From Dromiciops gliroides (lineage: Eukaryota; Chordata; Mammalia; Microbiotheria; Microbiotheriidae), in contig NC_057861.1 in NCBI RefSeq assembly GCF_019393635.1, positions 460,664,330 to 460,728,329 on the forward strand: a DNA stretch of 64,000 nucleotides, given 5' to 3'. A program made the translations under genes and the position numbers. This document shows positions 1 to 11,130 of this stretch, piece after piece. The notes below the pieces were generated by a model. The model did no database searches and was not told where the DNA came from. It saw only the letters and a list, made by a program, of their open reading frames with translations. Each line of letters starts with the position of its first letter. Position 1 is the first letter of the stretch.

Positions 1-275
1 TATTGTTGTTCAGTCATGTCCAACTTTACATGATCCCATGGACATCTGTCCATGGTGTTTTCTTTTTCTTTTTCTTTTTTTTTCTTTATGGGGCAATGGG
101 GTTAAGTGACTTGCCCAGGGTCACACAGCTAGTAAGTGTTAAGTGTCTGAGGCCGGATTTGAACTCAGGAACTCCTGAATCCAGGGCCGGTGCTTTATCC
201 GCCACCTAGCCGCCCCCATGGTGTTTTCTTGACAGATACTGGAGTGTTTTGCCATTTTCTTCTACAGTTGTGTCT
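1..275 (-). repeat. MAR1-type CORE-SINE, split by a younger SINE
   Basis: The window opens inside a minus-strand SINE. It has the reversed tail (cagtcatgtccaact), the middle motif (gatactggagtg...gccattttcttct), and is cut by the element at 65-216. The duplicated target catggtgttttctt flanks the insertion (51-64 and 217-230). The tRNA-like head was not found beyond 275, so the copy is truncated or diverged. Confidence 0.75.
65..216 (-). repeat. WSINE1-like CORE-SINE nested in MAR1-type SINE
   Basis: This is a complete minus-strand copy with a T-rich tail at left, then gttaagtgacttgccc, the CORE segment with cacacagctagtaag, and gccacctagccgcccc at the 5' end. A 14-bp target duplication brackets it. 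It is near consensus, so it is young. Confidence 0.9.
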
Positions 276-319
276 ACTAGCTAACTATTATAGTGGGGGA
301 TTATAAGAAAAAGTTTTAG

Positions 320-1235
320 ATGTGCACACCCAGAGAGTATCATGGACATGGGGTAGCAGCTACTTGTAAGAAATTATTGTGATTTGGAGACCCTGCCTTT
401 GGGCTAAGATTAAAAAACCTTAGGCCCTCAGGGTTTTTCTCTGTGTGAGCTGGGCTGGAGCTGCCCCTCCCCCTCTGTTTCAGCTGCGAAAACCCTGGCC
501 ATGCCAGGCCATGTGGAGGCTCTGGGCACACAGCAGGTGGGGGGGGCACATGGCTCCCTCGAGCCCCCAGCTGGGACCCTAGGGTACCAGCGAATTAGCT
601 TGGTGTGCATTGGCATGGCTCAACCCGAGTTTCAAGTCAGAAAGAAGAGTTTATTATTCAGAAGTTAGATGGTAAGGGGGAGGCTACAGGAATGGTAGGG
701 TGAGACTGGGGACGCTACAGAGACAGTGAGAGTGAGGTAGTGGAACGGAGTAGTGAAAGGACAGCTAGAGGACTGAGAAAGGAGAGGTGGCTTGGGGGTT
801 GTAAGTGCAGGCAGCAGAGGCAACAGCAGCCACACCCACAGAGAGGGAGCTAAGGAGAGATGGAGAGATGCGCAGGCCACAGGAGAGAAAGTTAAAATGC
901 AATCTGGTCATATATTTCTTTGTCCTTGTTTCTACATTTATCTCTAAGTTTATTCACCTAAATAAACCCTTTGCTGTTAAATTGAAAGAGGCTTCCTAAT
1001 CTTTTTTCTTGTAGTCTGGGAGAGGCAGTGGGGGAGGGGGAGCCTCCCAATTGGCTCTTCCCATATTAAATTAAAAGCAGTCAGATAGCCAGCCAGGAGG
1101 TCACAGATTAAGACCCAGTTAATAATATTTTTATAGGAATTATGACCACGGCAGGACTTACGGGCCAGTTATAATTTTTCAGATAGCTTATAGTTATAAT
1201 TTTTCAGATTAGGATTCAGTTAGTAATTTTTTTAC
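320..1235 (+). mobile_element. LTR-like endogenous retrovirus fossil
   Basis: This stretch does not resemble SINE or LINE sequence. An AATAAA signal near 960 is followed by a short A/T stretch and a G-rich run, as at an LTR R/U5 junction. Near the right end (about 1170-1215) a short AT-rich motif, ttataatttttcaga, is repeated. No gag, pol or env is visible, so at most this is an isolated LTR. Both ends are approximate and the family is unknown. It could instead be another kind of repeat. Confidence 0.35.
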
Positions 1236-1281
1236 ATACTCTCAGTGGAACCCACCACACAAGTACAAGAGTGAGGAAGGG

Positions 1282-1402
1282 TGGATAAAGAACCAGCCCT
1301 GGATTCAGGAGGAACTGAGTTCAAATCTGGTCTCAGACACTTGACACTTACTAGTTGTGTGACCCTGGACAAGTCACTTACACCTCATTGCCCTGAAAAA
1401 AA
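1282..1402 (+). repeat. WSINE1-like SINE, head-truncated
   Basis: The copy starts inside the head at ggataaagaaccagccctgg and ends in an A tail. Direct repeats aagagtgaggaaggg (1267-1281 and 1403-1417) mark the target-site duplication, so the truncation was present at insertion. Confidence 0.9.
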
Positions 1403-1434
1403 AAGAGTGAGGAAGGGGTGGGGGATAAATCCCT

Positions 1435-2357
1435 ACAGGAGTTGATGCCACACATAGGAATCTCAAACATTATGTCCCAAACAGAAATCATGTTCTTCTC
1501 TCAAAACTCATCCCTCACCCAAATTTTCCTATTTCTTTCAAGGACATCACCATCCTTCCAGTCTCCAATGTTCACAATGTCAAGGTCATCCTTAACTCTT
1601 CACTCTCCCTCATATGCCATTTACACTGAGTCATCAAATCTTGCCATTTATATCTCCACAAAGTCTCTTATATCTGATCCCTTCTTTCTACTTATCACAG
1701 TTAGTCCCTTATCACTTTTTCCTGGATCATCATAATAACTTCCAAATTGGTCTTTTTGCCTTAAGTCTCTCCCTTCCAATCCAACTACTGCATAAATGCC
1801 AGAGGGATTTTCCTAAGGTCTGAACTGGTGGTTCCCCTATTCAATGAACTTTGATTCCTATTACCTAGAGCATAAAATGCAAATTTCTCTTTTTGGCATT
1901 TAAAGTCTTTTACAACCTGGTAACCAACTTTATTATGCAGTATTCCTCCTTCCTGCATCTAATAGCAAGGCCAAATAGTCGTCCTTCTTACCTTTCATCA
2001 TACAATACATTCTCCCTTCTTCCTTTGCATTGTCAGTCACCCATACTTAAAAAACACAGTCTTCTCACCTCTATTTCTTAGACTTCCATGTTTTCTTCAA
2101 GACTATGTCAAATTATCACCTTTTACATGGAGTCTTTCCTGATCCCCTCAGATCTAAATGCTCTTCCTCTCAAAATTACCTTGTATTTTTTGTTTAGTAT
2201 TCTATACATATTAATGTACATGTTTTCTCCTTTGGAAAAAAGTAAGCTCCCTAAAAGCAGGAACATTTTCATTTTTGTTCTTTGTATCCTCAATGCTTAG
2301 AACAGTTCCCCACATATAGTAAACATTTTATAAATGTGTGTTGATTGAATGTTTGAC
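1435..2357 (+). repeat. L2 LINE 3' part, + strand
   Basis: Diverged L2 ORF2 C-terminal region and 3' UTR. Recognisable landmarks are catcaccatccttccagtct, the 'gtggttcccctattcaatgaact' segment, and the 3' end motif with cttagaacagttcc...taaatgtgtgttgattgaatg. It is decayed throughout and pan-mammalian in age. The frames open across it (for example 1418-1735) are not genes. Confidence 0.8.
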
Positions 2358-3062
2358 TAAAGAAACTAGACTATCAGTTTTCCCATGAATTTGAATTATG
2401 CTATAATTTAGTCATTAACAACAGTGACTACCTTATCTCCACTATTTCATATACAGTAAATTCCATTATACAGATCAGGAATATATTATTTTATTGCATT
2501 TCCCTTTATTGTGCTTCTCAGATATTGGGGGGGGGTTGTTTTGTTTTGTTTTTACAAATTGAAGCTTTGTGGCAACCCTGCATCAAGTAAGTCTATGAGC
2601 GCCATTTTCCCAACAGCATGTGTTCTCATAGTATCTCTGTGTTACATTTTGGTAATTCTTGCATTATTTCAAACTTTTTCATTATTATTGAATGTCTTAT
2701 GCTGATCTATGATCTGTGATATTTGATGTTACTATTGTAATTCTTTTGGGGTGCCACAAACTATGTTCACATGAGACAATGAACTTAATCAACAAATGTG
2801 TGTATTCTGAAGGCTCCACTGATTTAATCTCTCCTTAGGTATCCCAATTCCTTGAGACACAAGAATATTTTAGAATATTACATAAACTTAGTTGATAAAG
2901 CAGAGTCATGGTTTGAGAGGATTAACTCCATTTGAAAGAAGTTCTGTTGTGGGTAAAAGGCCATCAAACAGCATCACATGCTACAAACAAATCTTTTGTG
3001 AAAGTAAGAGTCAATCAATTCGGCAACTTCATTGTTGTCTTATTTTAAGAAACTGCCACAGC

Positions 3063-3539
3063 TGAAATGAGTCGAACTAAGAGAACATTGTACACAGTAA
3101 CAGCAATATCGGGTGATGATCAACTGTGACAGACTTAGCTCTTCTCAGCAATACAATGATCCAAAACGATTCCAAAGAACTCATGATGGAAAATGCTCTC
3201 CACATTCTGAAAAAGAAATATGGAGTCTGAAAGCAGATCCAAGCTTACTATTTTCACTTTTTGTTATTCTTGGTGTTTTTTTTTTCATTTCTTCTTTCTT
3301 GTGCTTTCCCCCTTTTGTTCTAATTCTTCTCTCACGACATGACTAATATGGAAATATCTTTAACATGATTGTGATATATAAATGATATCAGACTGCTTTG
3401 CTGGCTTCAGGAGGAGGGAGGGAAGGAGGTTGGGAGGGAGAAAAATTTAGAACTCAAAATCTTACAAACATGAAAGTTGAAAACTATCTTTAAATATAAT
3501 TGGAAAAAGTAAAATAAAATGCTATTAATTTTTTTTAAT
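3063..3539 (+). repeat. L1 3' end, + strand, inserted in Tigger1
   Basis: Extreme 3' end of a marsupial L1: end of ORF2 (gagaacattgtacacagtaac, gatcaactgtgacagactta), then the 3' UTR with a GGGAGG-rich tract near 3410 and the terminal aaaactatcttta. Target duplication tgccacagc (3054-3062 and 3540-3548) lies within Tigger1 sequence, so the order of events is clear. Confidence 0.9.
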
Positions 3540-3671
3540 TGCCACAGCCACCCCAACCTATGGGACCACCACACTGATCAATCAATAGCCAGCAACACCA
3601 AGGCAAGAACCTCCATCAGCAAAAAGATTACAACTTACTGAAGGCTCAGATGATGGTTAGCATTTTTTAGC

Positions 3672-3794
3672 AATGCATTTTTAATATTTTTAACATTTTT
3701 ATTTAAAGTTTTGAGTTCCAAATTCTATCCCTGCTCCCCTCCTCACTCCTTGAGACAGTAAGCAATCAGATATACGCTATACGTGTGCAATTAC
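3672..3794 (-). repeat. L1 3' end fragment, minus strand
   Basis: Short reverse L1 tail inside the Tigger1 copy: atttaaagttttgagttccaa ... gagacagtaagcaatcagata. Tigger1 sequence resumes with aataaagtatcttt. Ends are approximate. Confidence 0.75.
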
Positions 3795-4009
3795 AATAAA
3801 GTATCTTTAAATAAAGTATATACATTGCGTGGTGTTTTTTTTTTTTAAGATAAAATGCTGTTGCATACTTGATCGACTACAGTATGATGTAAACACAATT
3901 TTTACATGCAATGGGAAACCAAAAAATCTGTGGGACTTGTTTTATTACAGTATTCACTTTATTACAGTGGTCTGGAACCAAACCTACAATATCTCTGAGA
4001 TATGCCTTA

Positions 4010-5267
4010 TAGGTCAGGAAAAGTCCTCTTTACTTGATCAGGTGTTCTGCTTAAAACTAATTTTATGTCATTACTTCTTAAAATGCAATAACAAAAGTAT
4101 TGGATTTTTGTAATCTATGAAACTACTAACATAAATGTCCAAAATCTTTGATAAATGAAATTACATGTTCCAAAGACTTAGAAAATAGCTAAATATCTTT
4201 AAATTGTATTTCACATAATTTCAGCTTTAACAACCTAACCTGTAGTTGATGACACAAAAGGCACTTAGGGATCTTGCAGTAACTCCAAGTCATTATCATG
4301 AACATCAAATATTTTCCTACTATAAATCCTGAAAAGTTCAAGTTAGTAGATATTAGTAGAGGTTTCCTAATGATAGAATCCTGGGTTCCCAGCTCCTTTA
4401 TATATTCACAATTACCTGTTTCTCTTTGCATGATTCTAATAGTTTTCTATTTTTATATTCAAAGAAATAGAAGTGATCATTGTTTTGATTACTTGCATTT
4501 CACCACTAGCTAGTGATAAAAACAAACACAATCTGAAATCTAAAATACTATTGTTTTACATTAGCAGGAAAAAGAAAACCCTCAACATATAGTATACAGA
4601 AAATAAATAAAACACAGAAATGATTCTGTTGTAAAAACTTATTTTCATTAAACAAAAAGTTCTTTAAGTCACAGATCATCTAAAAAGGAAAATATTTTCT
4701 TTACCACTCCCCTTGATTTTATAGCACTCTAACAGATGTTTTAGAGACTGTGTACATTGTGTTCTGAGAAAAGCAAGATGGCACCAACACTTAAAGCAAT
4801 ATAATCTATTAATGTCAGCTACAGGAAAAATTAGAACCTTAATGTTTTGACTACTAGCAGACATTGGGAAAAACTAATTAAGTAACTACATTTTTTTTAT
4901 GTTGTTAAATCCCGAAAACCAGAAATAAAGACACTAACATTTTAGTCACCAGTTTAAAAGGCTCTGATTTTACATTTATTATGACACAATTCCCAGGGAA
5001 TTAATGTATTGAACAAATAATACTAAAAAAGAGAAAAGAAATTAATATTTTGCAAATAAAAGCATTTTTATTTTCATATGCCTATAGAAAACTTTTAATA
5101 TTTATATGTATTTTAACAAAAAATTTTAGGATAGAACTGCATTAATTCAAAGCAATACTTTTGTTCTATTCTGTCTGGGGGTTACAACAGGATATAATAA
5201 AGTAGAATGATTAGAAAATTAAGAACAATAGCTAATTTACTATTTTATCTTTTATTTATATTGTCAT
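4010..5267. other. Unassigned AT-rich stretch
   Basis: No exon, recognised repeat or long supported frame is seen. The sequence is AT-rich with short homopolymers only. Confidence 0.5.
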
Positions 5268-5279
5268 CATTCCTTTCTT

Positions 5280-5422
5280 TTTTTTTCCTGGGCAATGGGG
5301 GTTAAGTGACTTGCCCAGGGTCACACAGCTAGTAAGTGTCAAGTGTCTGAGGCCAGATTTGAACTCAGGTACTCCTGAATCCAGGGCCGGTGCTTTATCC
5401 ACTGCGCCACCTAGCTGCCCCC
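5280..5422 (-). repeat. WSINE1-like SINE
   Basis: Full-length minus copy flanked by cattcctttctt at 5268-5279 and 5423-5434. It is near consensus. Confidence 0.9.
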
Positions 5423-6010
5423 CATTCCTTTCTTACTATACATGTCACCCCTACCCTAGAGTATGTTACATTTCACCCCATATTCTAGGGTTCTCTGGTA
5501 TCTTTAAAAAGAATTTGGAGATGTCTAGGCTCTTTGCTGTTGGTTCTATCCCCCGATTTTAGGAGTTCTTTTCACCTTACTTCCAAACAGTTGAATTAGT
5601 TTTTACAATAGAATATTTACTTCACATATGTAGCAAGAATAAACACACAAACATCCTCCCAATAACTCTGGTATAATTCCCCACCCCACCCCCTGCAACA
5701 AAGTCAAAAGGATGGTGGAATGATGTAAAGCTGAGACTTGGCTGCGTCAGATCTGCAATATTATAAGGGGACATGGAATAAGAAGGGAACAGTACAGGGT
5801 TGAACTGGTTCAAGATGGGAAATCTAGAAGTGTAGCTAGTGCAGGAATAATGGTCTGAGAAAGAACTGAGGGAGTCAAAGGATTGGAGGTCATGGATATG
5901 GATGAACAACAATGTTTGGTATGGAAAAGCTGAGGGAGGGGTGGAATGATAGTTACTGTTTCCAATTATACAATCATAAAGAGATATGATTTTTAAAAAG
6001 AAACAATTTA

Positions 6011-6153
6011 GGGGCAGCAAGGTGGGGCACTGACCCTGGATTCAGGAGGACCTGAATTCAAATCCAGCCTCAGACACTTGACACTTACTAGCTGTGTGGC
6101 CCTGGGCAAGTCACTTAACCCTCATTGCCCTGCAAAATTAAAAAAATAAAATA
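6011..6153 (+). repeat. WSINE1-like SINE
   Basis: Plus copy with a short internal head deletion (ggggcagcaaggtggggcactgacc...). Target duplication aaaaagaaacaattta is at 5995-6010 and 6154-6169. Confidence 0.9.
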
Positions 6154-6784
6154 AAAAAGAAACAATTTATTATGGTCAGAGTATAGACTCATTGTATGGA
6201 AAAAAATCAGTGAGTCCTGAGCAACAGTTTCAGGAATTTTATATATGTTTTGGTTACATAAGCAGTTTAGGTACAATGGAATTTCAAAGAATAAATAAAG
6301 GAAAATTATGATTTACAGACCAATGAACAAATATCAGAAGGGGAAGATCTATGTCAGGTAAAGAAGGAAACTAACTGGTAAATGCTGGAACTATAGCTGA
6401 TATCCCAAACTGTAATTTTACAGACAGAGAGCAGGACCCAACCAGTTAATATCAAAGCTATATTCAATATTTCAGCTTGATTTTGCAGACTCGAGCTAGT
6501 TATGTGACTTGCTCATCTTAAGTAAATGGTGGCAATGAAGTTGAGCCATAAATTCTCTTATCATATAAGATAAGGAAATTTCAAGAAATGGTGCATTTGT
6601 GAGTGATAGCAAAATCAGTAGGTATGACCATCTTTTTGTAGCTAAGGTAGGGTGGAGGAACGGCTCATGTGAAATTAATAAACTGGGGAATTGTGCGGGT
6701 AGAGTATTTGAAGGAATATCAAAACAAATGTTGAAATTCTCCAGTACTGAGGGCAGGAGTCAAGGAAGAGAGAAAGACCATGAG

Positions 6785-6905
6785 CTTTATAGATACATAT
6801 ATACATACAAACACACATATGTATATACATATATGTATATATGTATGTGTATGTGTGTATACATGTATACATCTCTATACACATATACAGTATATATATA
6901 CAAAC
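6785..6905. repeat. TA/TATG-type microsatellite
   Basis: Imperfect run of tatatac/tatgtgta units, about 110 bp long. The open frames over it encode Tyr/Thr/His repeats and are not genes. Confidence 0.85.
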
Positions 6906-7516
6906 TTACATACAGACTGAGTGAACCTCAAAGGAGGAGAGGTGAGTCATAGTGGTAGAGGGAGAATCTGGATGTGGTGACAGGAAGCAGAGTATTCCAA
7001 CTCCCTCATCTTCACCTGTGAGTCCATGGAAGCCAGGTCTCAGTGAGAGCCAGTAGATGGAAAAAGTGGAAGAGCAAAAGATGTAAGTGGTGATTAAAAA
7101 GAGCAAGTGAACAATAAATGTGGCAAGCTAGCCTCGGAGCCAAATATCAGATTTATGGAAAACTGCTTTGCTCCATTGTTGCAGGATATGTTAGCTTTGG
7201 CTGGCATCATCAAAACTGGAAGACAATTTTACCACCCTCAAGGAGACCCACTATGATGAATATGTGAGGGACACTGAGACAGAAATGAAAATATCAGTAA
7301 GACTAACATGTGCCTTTGCTAGTAAACATACACAATTCAGAATAAACTTACCAGATGAGATTGTCACTTTTGAGAAATGAGGAAGCTGTTGAAAGTTTTT
7401 GCTTTTCTCATTAGTCTTTCTCCCTTCTCCCTTTCCATCCCAAAGGACTAGTGTTTAAATCCCAAATTTACTGTTCTCCATTGGTGTTTAATTTGCTGTT
7501 TTCAATAGTACTTTAA

Positions 7517-7673
7517 GGGGGCAGCTAGGTGATGCAGTGGATAGAGCACTGGCCTTGGAGTCAGGAGGACCTGAGTGCAAATCCAGCCTCAGACACTTGA
7601 CACTTAGTGGCTGTGTGACCCTGGGCAAGTCACTTAACCCCAATTGCCTCACCCAAAAACAAAACAAAACAAA
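7517..7673 (+). repeat. WSINE1-like SINE
   Basis: Full-length plus copy with an A-rich tail of aaaac units. The target site atagtactttaa at left and atagcactttaa at right differ at one base. Confidence 0.9.
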
Positions 7674-7685
7674 AATAGCACTTTA

Positions 7686-8204
7686 AGTGAGGAAGCATAC
7701 CTTTAATTAGCCTGAATACACAAGAAAATAAATACAGGGGTCTAATCTTGACCTAGTACTCAGACTTTAATTCTTATCTGGAGGAACATCAAACTATGAC
7801 TTTTATTAATAACCTGTGTTCCTAAACTCTTTCAAACAAAGCAGATAAAGTAGTCCTTTTAGATCTGAGGATCAGTGGCCCAAGACTAAAACCAAGAGCT
7901 CATCATTTGTTATAACTAGTTTCCCTTAAAATGTGGGAGCCCCGGAAAAACCTATAGATTCTTATTAGGAGAGGAGTAGGGTAGAGCAGGTAATGACCAA
8001 AGGAAATGTTACTCCCTGAGCCAGCAGATATGGGAGGAGAAAGGTATGGTCTGGGAGAAATTAGCTCTTCCCCTTTCTCTAAGTATCAAGTAGTTAAATA
8101 AAATAAAATAAAATAAAATAAAGTTCCTAAACAGTCAACTTTGCTCTACAGTGACACCTGCTGATTACACTATTGGGGGACATCAACAACATCTGTTTAT
8201 ACAA
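7686..8204. other. Unassigned stretch
   Basis: Nothing recognised except a short aaaat-unit repeat at about 8095-8122. Confidence 0.45.
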
Positions 8205-8724
8205 AATAGATGGTGTTGCTGTTTTGAAAAGTAATTTGGAATTATGCAGATAAAGTGACAAAAATATCCATGCCCTTTGACCGAGAGATTCCATTGCTAC
8301 ATATGTGCCCTAAAGAGGCAATTGATAAACAGAAAATCCCCATATACACCAAAATGTTTCTAGCAGTACTTTTTGCGGTAGCAGAAAACTGGAAACAAAG
8401 TAGATCCCCATCTATTAAATAATGATTAGACAAATTGTGGTACATGAATGTAGCGGACTGAGTTGTAAGAAATGATTAATATATGAACACAGAGAAGCAT
8501 GGAAAGAGTTATATGAACCAATACAAAATGAAATAAGCAGAGGTAAGAAAACTATACACAATGACAACAATGTAAATGAAAAGGACAACCACCACAAACA
8601 AATTGAAAATGAAAGTTGCAAAATTTAAAGGGGAAAGCTTGTCCCCAAGCAAGAAATATGAGAAGGCAAAATCTTCCCCTACCCCCTCACTACTCCTTTG
8701 CAGAGATGGAAAGTCTACAGTTGT

Positions 8725-8812
8725 TCATCCCCTATTTTGAAGAAGACCAATGACGTCTTGGGGTGATGTCTTGACTTGAGCATGAATTAGATTTAAGTGA
8801 GACAGAGTTGTA
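8725..8812 (-). repeat. RTE-type SINE tail fragment
   Basis: Minus-strand sequence gaagaagaccaatgacgtc ... ggtgatgtcttgacttg ... gatttaagtgagacagagttg matches, in reverse, the tail of the chimeric SINE at 46425-46738. Only the tail half is present. Confidence 0.65.
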
Positions 8813-8913
8813 CAAAGTTGGAATATTGTGTGCATTGTCAGATGTTTTTTCAATGTGTTTATCAGTTTTGCAGCTTTTTTCTCTTTTTATGTTTTCTTTT
8901 TAAAAAATATATG

Positions 8914-9069
8914 AGGGGCAGCTAGATGGCGCAGTGGTTAAAGCACCGGCCCTGGATTCAGGAGTACCTGAGTTCAAATCCGGCCTCAGACACTTGACAC
9001 TTACTAGCTGTGTGACCCTGGGCAAGTCACTTAACCCCAATTGCCTCACTAAAAAAAAAAAAAAAAAAA
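8914..9069 (+). repeat. WSINE1-like SINE
   Basis: Full-length plus copy with a pure A tail of about 25 bases, sitting in the old L1. Flanking aaatatatga / aaatatatatga forms an imperfect target duplication. Confidence 0.9.
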
Positions 9070-9169
9070 AAAAAATATATATGAAACTGTTCTGGGGGAA
9101 GAAAGAGAAGGATACAAGTGAAATTCATATGTTGTAAAAACAAATGGTATCAATAAAATTTATTTTAAA

Positions 9170-9690
9170 ATTCTCAATTGCACTTCCTCTTCTCATGTGA
9201 TGCTTTATTTTAGATGTTGATTTTGATCTTTGCTCTAACAACTTGATGGCCTGTCTATAAAGATATAGCTGATTTCAAAATGCATCTCCCATCAGTAATG
9301 AGTTTTTCCTGTCAGTTGAGATATAATCAATTGATTTTTTCATGATGCTATCAGGTATCACATCTAGTGACTCCTGATTCTCTTTGTGAAGAGTTTTCAT
9401 GACATGCATAATATGTGTGTGAGCCATCTTTATAATCAATAAACCTTTGACCTCTTGCTTCTTTTTTCTAAGTGATGTTTTCCAACATTTTGAAAACCTA
9501 TATCCACCCTTGCATTGCAGAATCAGACTGAGTTCTTTACAAAATTTCTCTACCTTTGTATCCTCTGCAATTACCTTCATGGTGGACTTTTTGCAGATGC
9601 TTATCTTGAGCATTGAAATCCAAGATAATTAAGTGTAGCATCAAATGATGCTTCTTGCTGTCTTTAGAAACATAATGAAGGCATCTTTCT
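9170..9690 (-). pseudogene. Decayed LINE endonuclease segment (RTE-like)
   Basis: On the minus strand, conceptual translation shows in order an LxDFNA block, a RGQRFIDY-like block, KKSIDYISTDRK, and TGHQVVRAKIKIN. These correspond to conserved APE-endonuclease blocks of RTE-type LINEs (GDFNA, NERG, the IDYI block, and the SDHR..VRAKI block). Frameshifts separate the blocks. No reverse transcriptase follows it on the minus strand (toward lower coordinates), so it is an isolated fragment and not part of the RTE copy at 11.1-13.2 kb. Family assignment is tentative. Confidence 0.5.
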
Positions 9691-11130
9691 CAACTCCTTT
9701 AACTCTCCACAACTGAGTGAGTTAAAAATCAGTATGAATCCAAACCAAAGAGATCATACCTGTCTCATAACCTCAAGTATGTTTCCCTATTGGTGAAGTC
9801 TAGTTCCTCAAAGAGGTACCAAAAGACTAAACATATGCATGAGTCTTGGTGGGATGAAAGATAAATTGATTGGGTTGTTTGAATGCTGTCTGTTTAGCAG
9901 TTTTTCCTTCAGAAGAGTGTTCAGATATAGGAATGAACATGGGACTTTAGAACCTAATGGAAAAGTGGGACCCACTAGAGAAGGAAGATTAATTAATTAT
10001 GGTCTAATAAGTTATATATATTTTCTGCATTTCTCTGTAACATCTGCATTTTCTGTGATACTGAGGGAAAGTTGCTCTATAATTTTAATTTATTTCTTTA
10101 AGAGCTTATATGGGACCTAGGGGGACCTCTTGCCCACATCTATAAAGACCTTGACACAAGCTATATTCGAAGAGTAAATTCCTGGAATAAACTCAGCACT
10201 GAGAACAAAATGAACCAAAGAGCTAGTGACATTTTGGCTGATGTATGTAAGCCCAAAGACAGGAGTTCTGGGTCATGACTAACACTACTTTTGTGGAGTC
10301 TGACTCATTGTTAATATTATCAACTTTCATAGGGCTTAGTTTTGCTTTGAGGTTTTACTTAATCTCTTTTACAATGAAAACTATTGTACTCTTGTTTACT
10401 TGTCTTCCAAGGTGGATTTATAAGAGGTTTGTGATTACATGTATTGCTGTTAAAGTTAACTTACATAACCAAATTCTAGATTTTAGAGCTAGAATGAAAC
10501 AAAGATTATGTAATCTAACTCTAATTTTCAAAACTGAAGAAACTGTGATTCCCAAAGTTGAAGTGGCTAATCAAAATCAGACAGCCATTTAATAGCAGAG
10601 TCAAGTCTGGAACTCATCTAAATCTAATCCTCTTTCTAATGTATCATGCAGAAAAAAAGCAACGATTTAAGAATAGTACAACCAAGAAAAGCCTTTTAAA
10701 GATTGTATTAATATTGGCCACATAGAAAAGGGTAGTTATTTTAAAAGTCTAAACCCTACTTAAATATCTCTTTTATAAGAATATTATCCTTTCTTTTTAT
10801 AACCAGTTGGTCTCATGTTTCATATCCTCTTTCTGTGTTATACTAAGCTTGAATCTATTTAGCCTTCAAACAAATTCACATGTCAATCTCAAATTGAGGA
10901 AATGTCTTAACATTTCACTGTATAATAAAAAAGTTATTTAAAAACCATCACTGCTTTAAACAAGGGCTTCAGAGACATGAGTCCTTCAAAACCTAAGCCT
11001 ACATTATCCAACTCTGTAATAACAATGAAGTTGCAGGGTCATGGATTTCTTCTGGTGAAGTCATCCTGCTATTCCTACTAGGCAACCTGTATTAATGAAA
11101 ACACTACATGTCAAACACTATACTAAGTGA
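9691..11130. other. Largely unassigned stretch with one MIR-like relic
   Basis: No gene seen. A minus-strand MIR/THER-type relic lies at about 10475-10640 (ttttcaaaactgaagaaactg ... cagagtcaagtctgga). The remainder is unrecognised. Confidence 0.45.

Larger units (their letters stand above)
2476..4008 (+). mobile_element. Tigger1-type DNA transposon, internally deleted
   Basis: The left end (2476 onward) matches the Tigger1 terminal region: ttattgcattt/ctttattgtgcttc, then caaattgaagctttgtggcaa. The right end (to about 4008) has the facing terminus tggtctggaaccaaacc...gagatatgcc. The transposase gene is almost entirely missing: left-end sequence passes near 2860 directly into the segment next to the right end. 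It is a non-autonomous pogo/Tigger derivative. Two L1 pieces interrupt it (3063-3539 and about 3672-3794). A marsupial Tigger1 subfamily is known from repeat libraries, as I recall. Confidence 0.85.
5435..7505. other. Unassigned stretch holding one SINE and a microsatellite
   Basis: Apart from the SINE at 6011-6153 and the repeat at 6785-6905 I recognise nothing. Sequence on both sides of the SINE reads as one continuous older unit. It may be an unnamed old repeat, but no terminal structure is visible. Confidence 0.45.
8205..9168 (+). repeat. Old L1 3' part, split by two SINEs
   Basis: Diverged ORF2 end (gtaatttggaattatgc, tggaaacaaagtagatcccc, attgtggtacatgaatgta) and 3' UTR, ending near 9168 in atcaataaaatttatttta. 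It is interrupted at about 8725-8812 and 8914-9069. Divergence from the L1 at 24.6-27.1 kb shows it is much older. Confidence 0.75.

Noticed and set aside
1418-1735. 105-codon frame in the first 2 kb
   Set aside because: Lies in a decayed L2 copy.
5311-5562. Recurring peptide LSDLPRVTQLVSVKCLRPDL at many places on both strands, suggesting a protein family
   Set aside because: It is read-through of the minus-strand WSINE1-like SINE in one frame (the other strand gives TLTSCVTLGKSLNP). It follows SINE boundaries exactly and has no gene structure.
8914-9069. tRNA-like B-box sequences (gagttcaaatcc) as tRNA genes
   Set aside because: They are the heads of tRNA-derived SINEs, with no cloverleaf and a CORE segment following.
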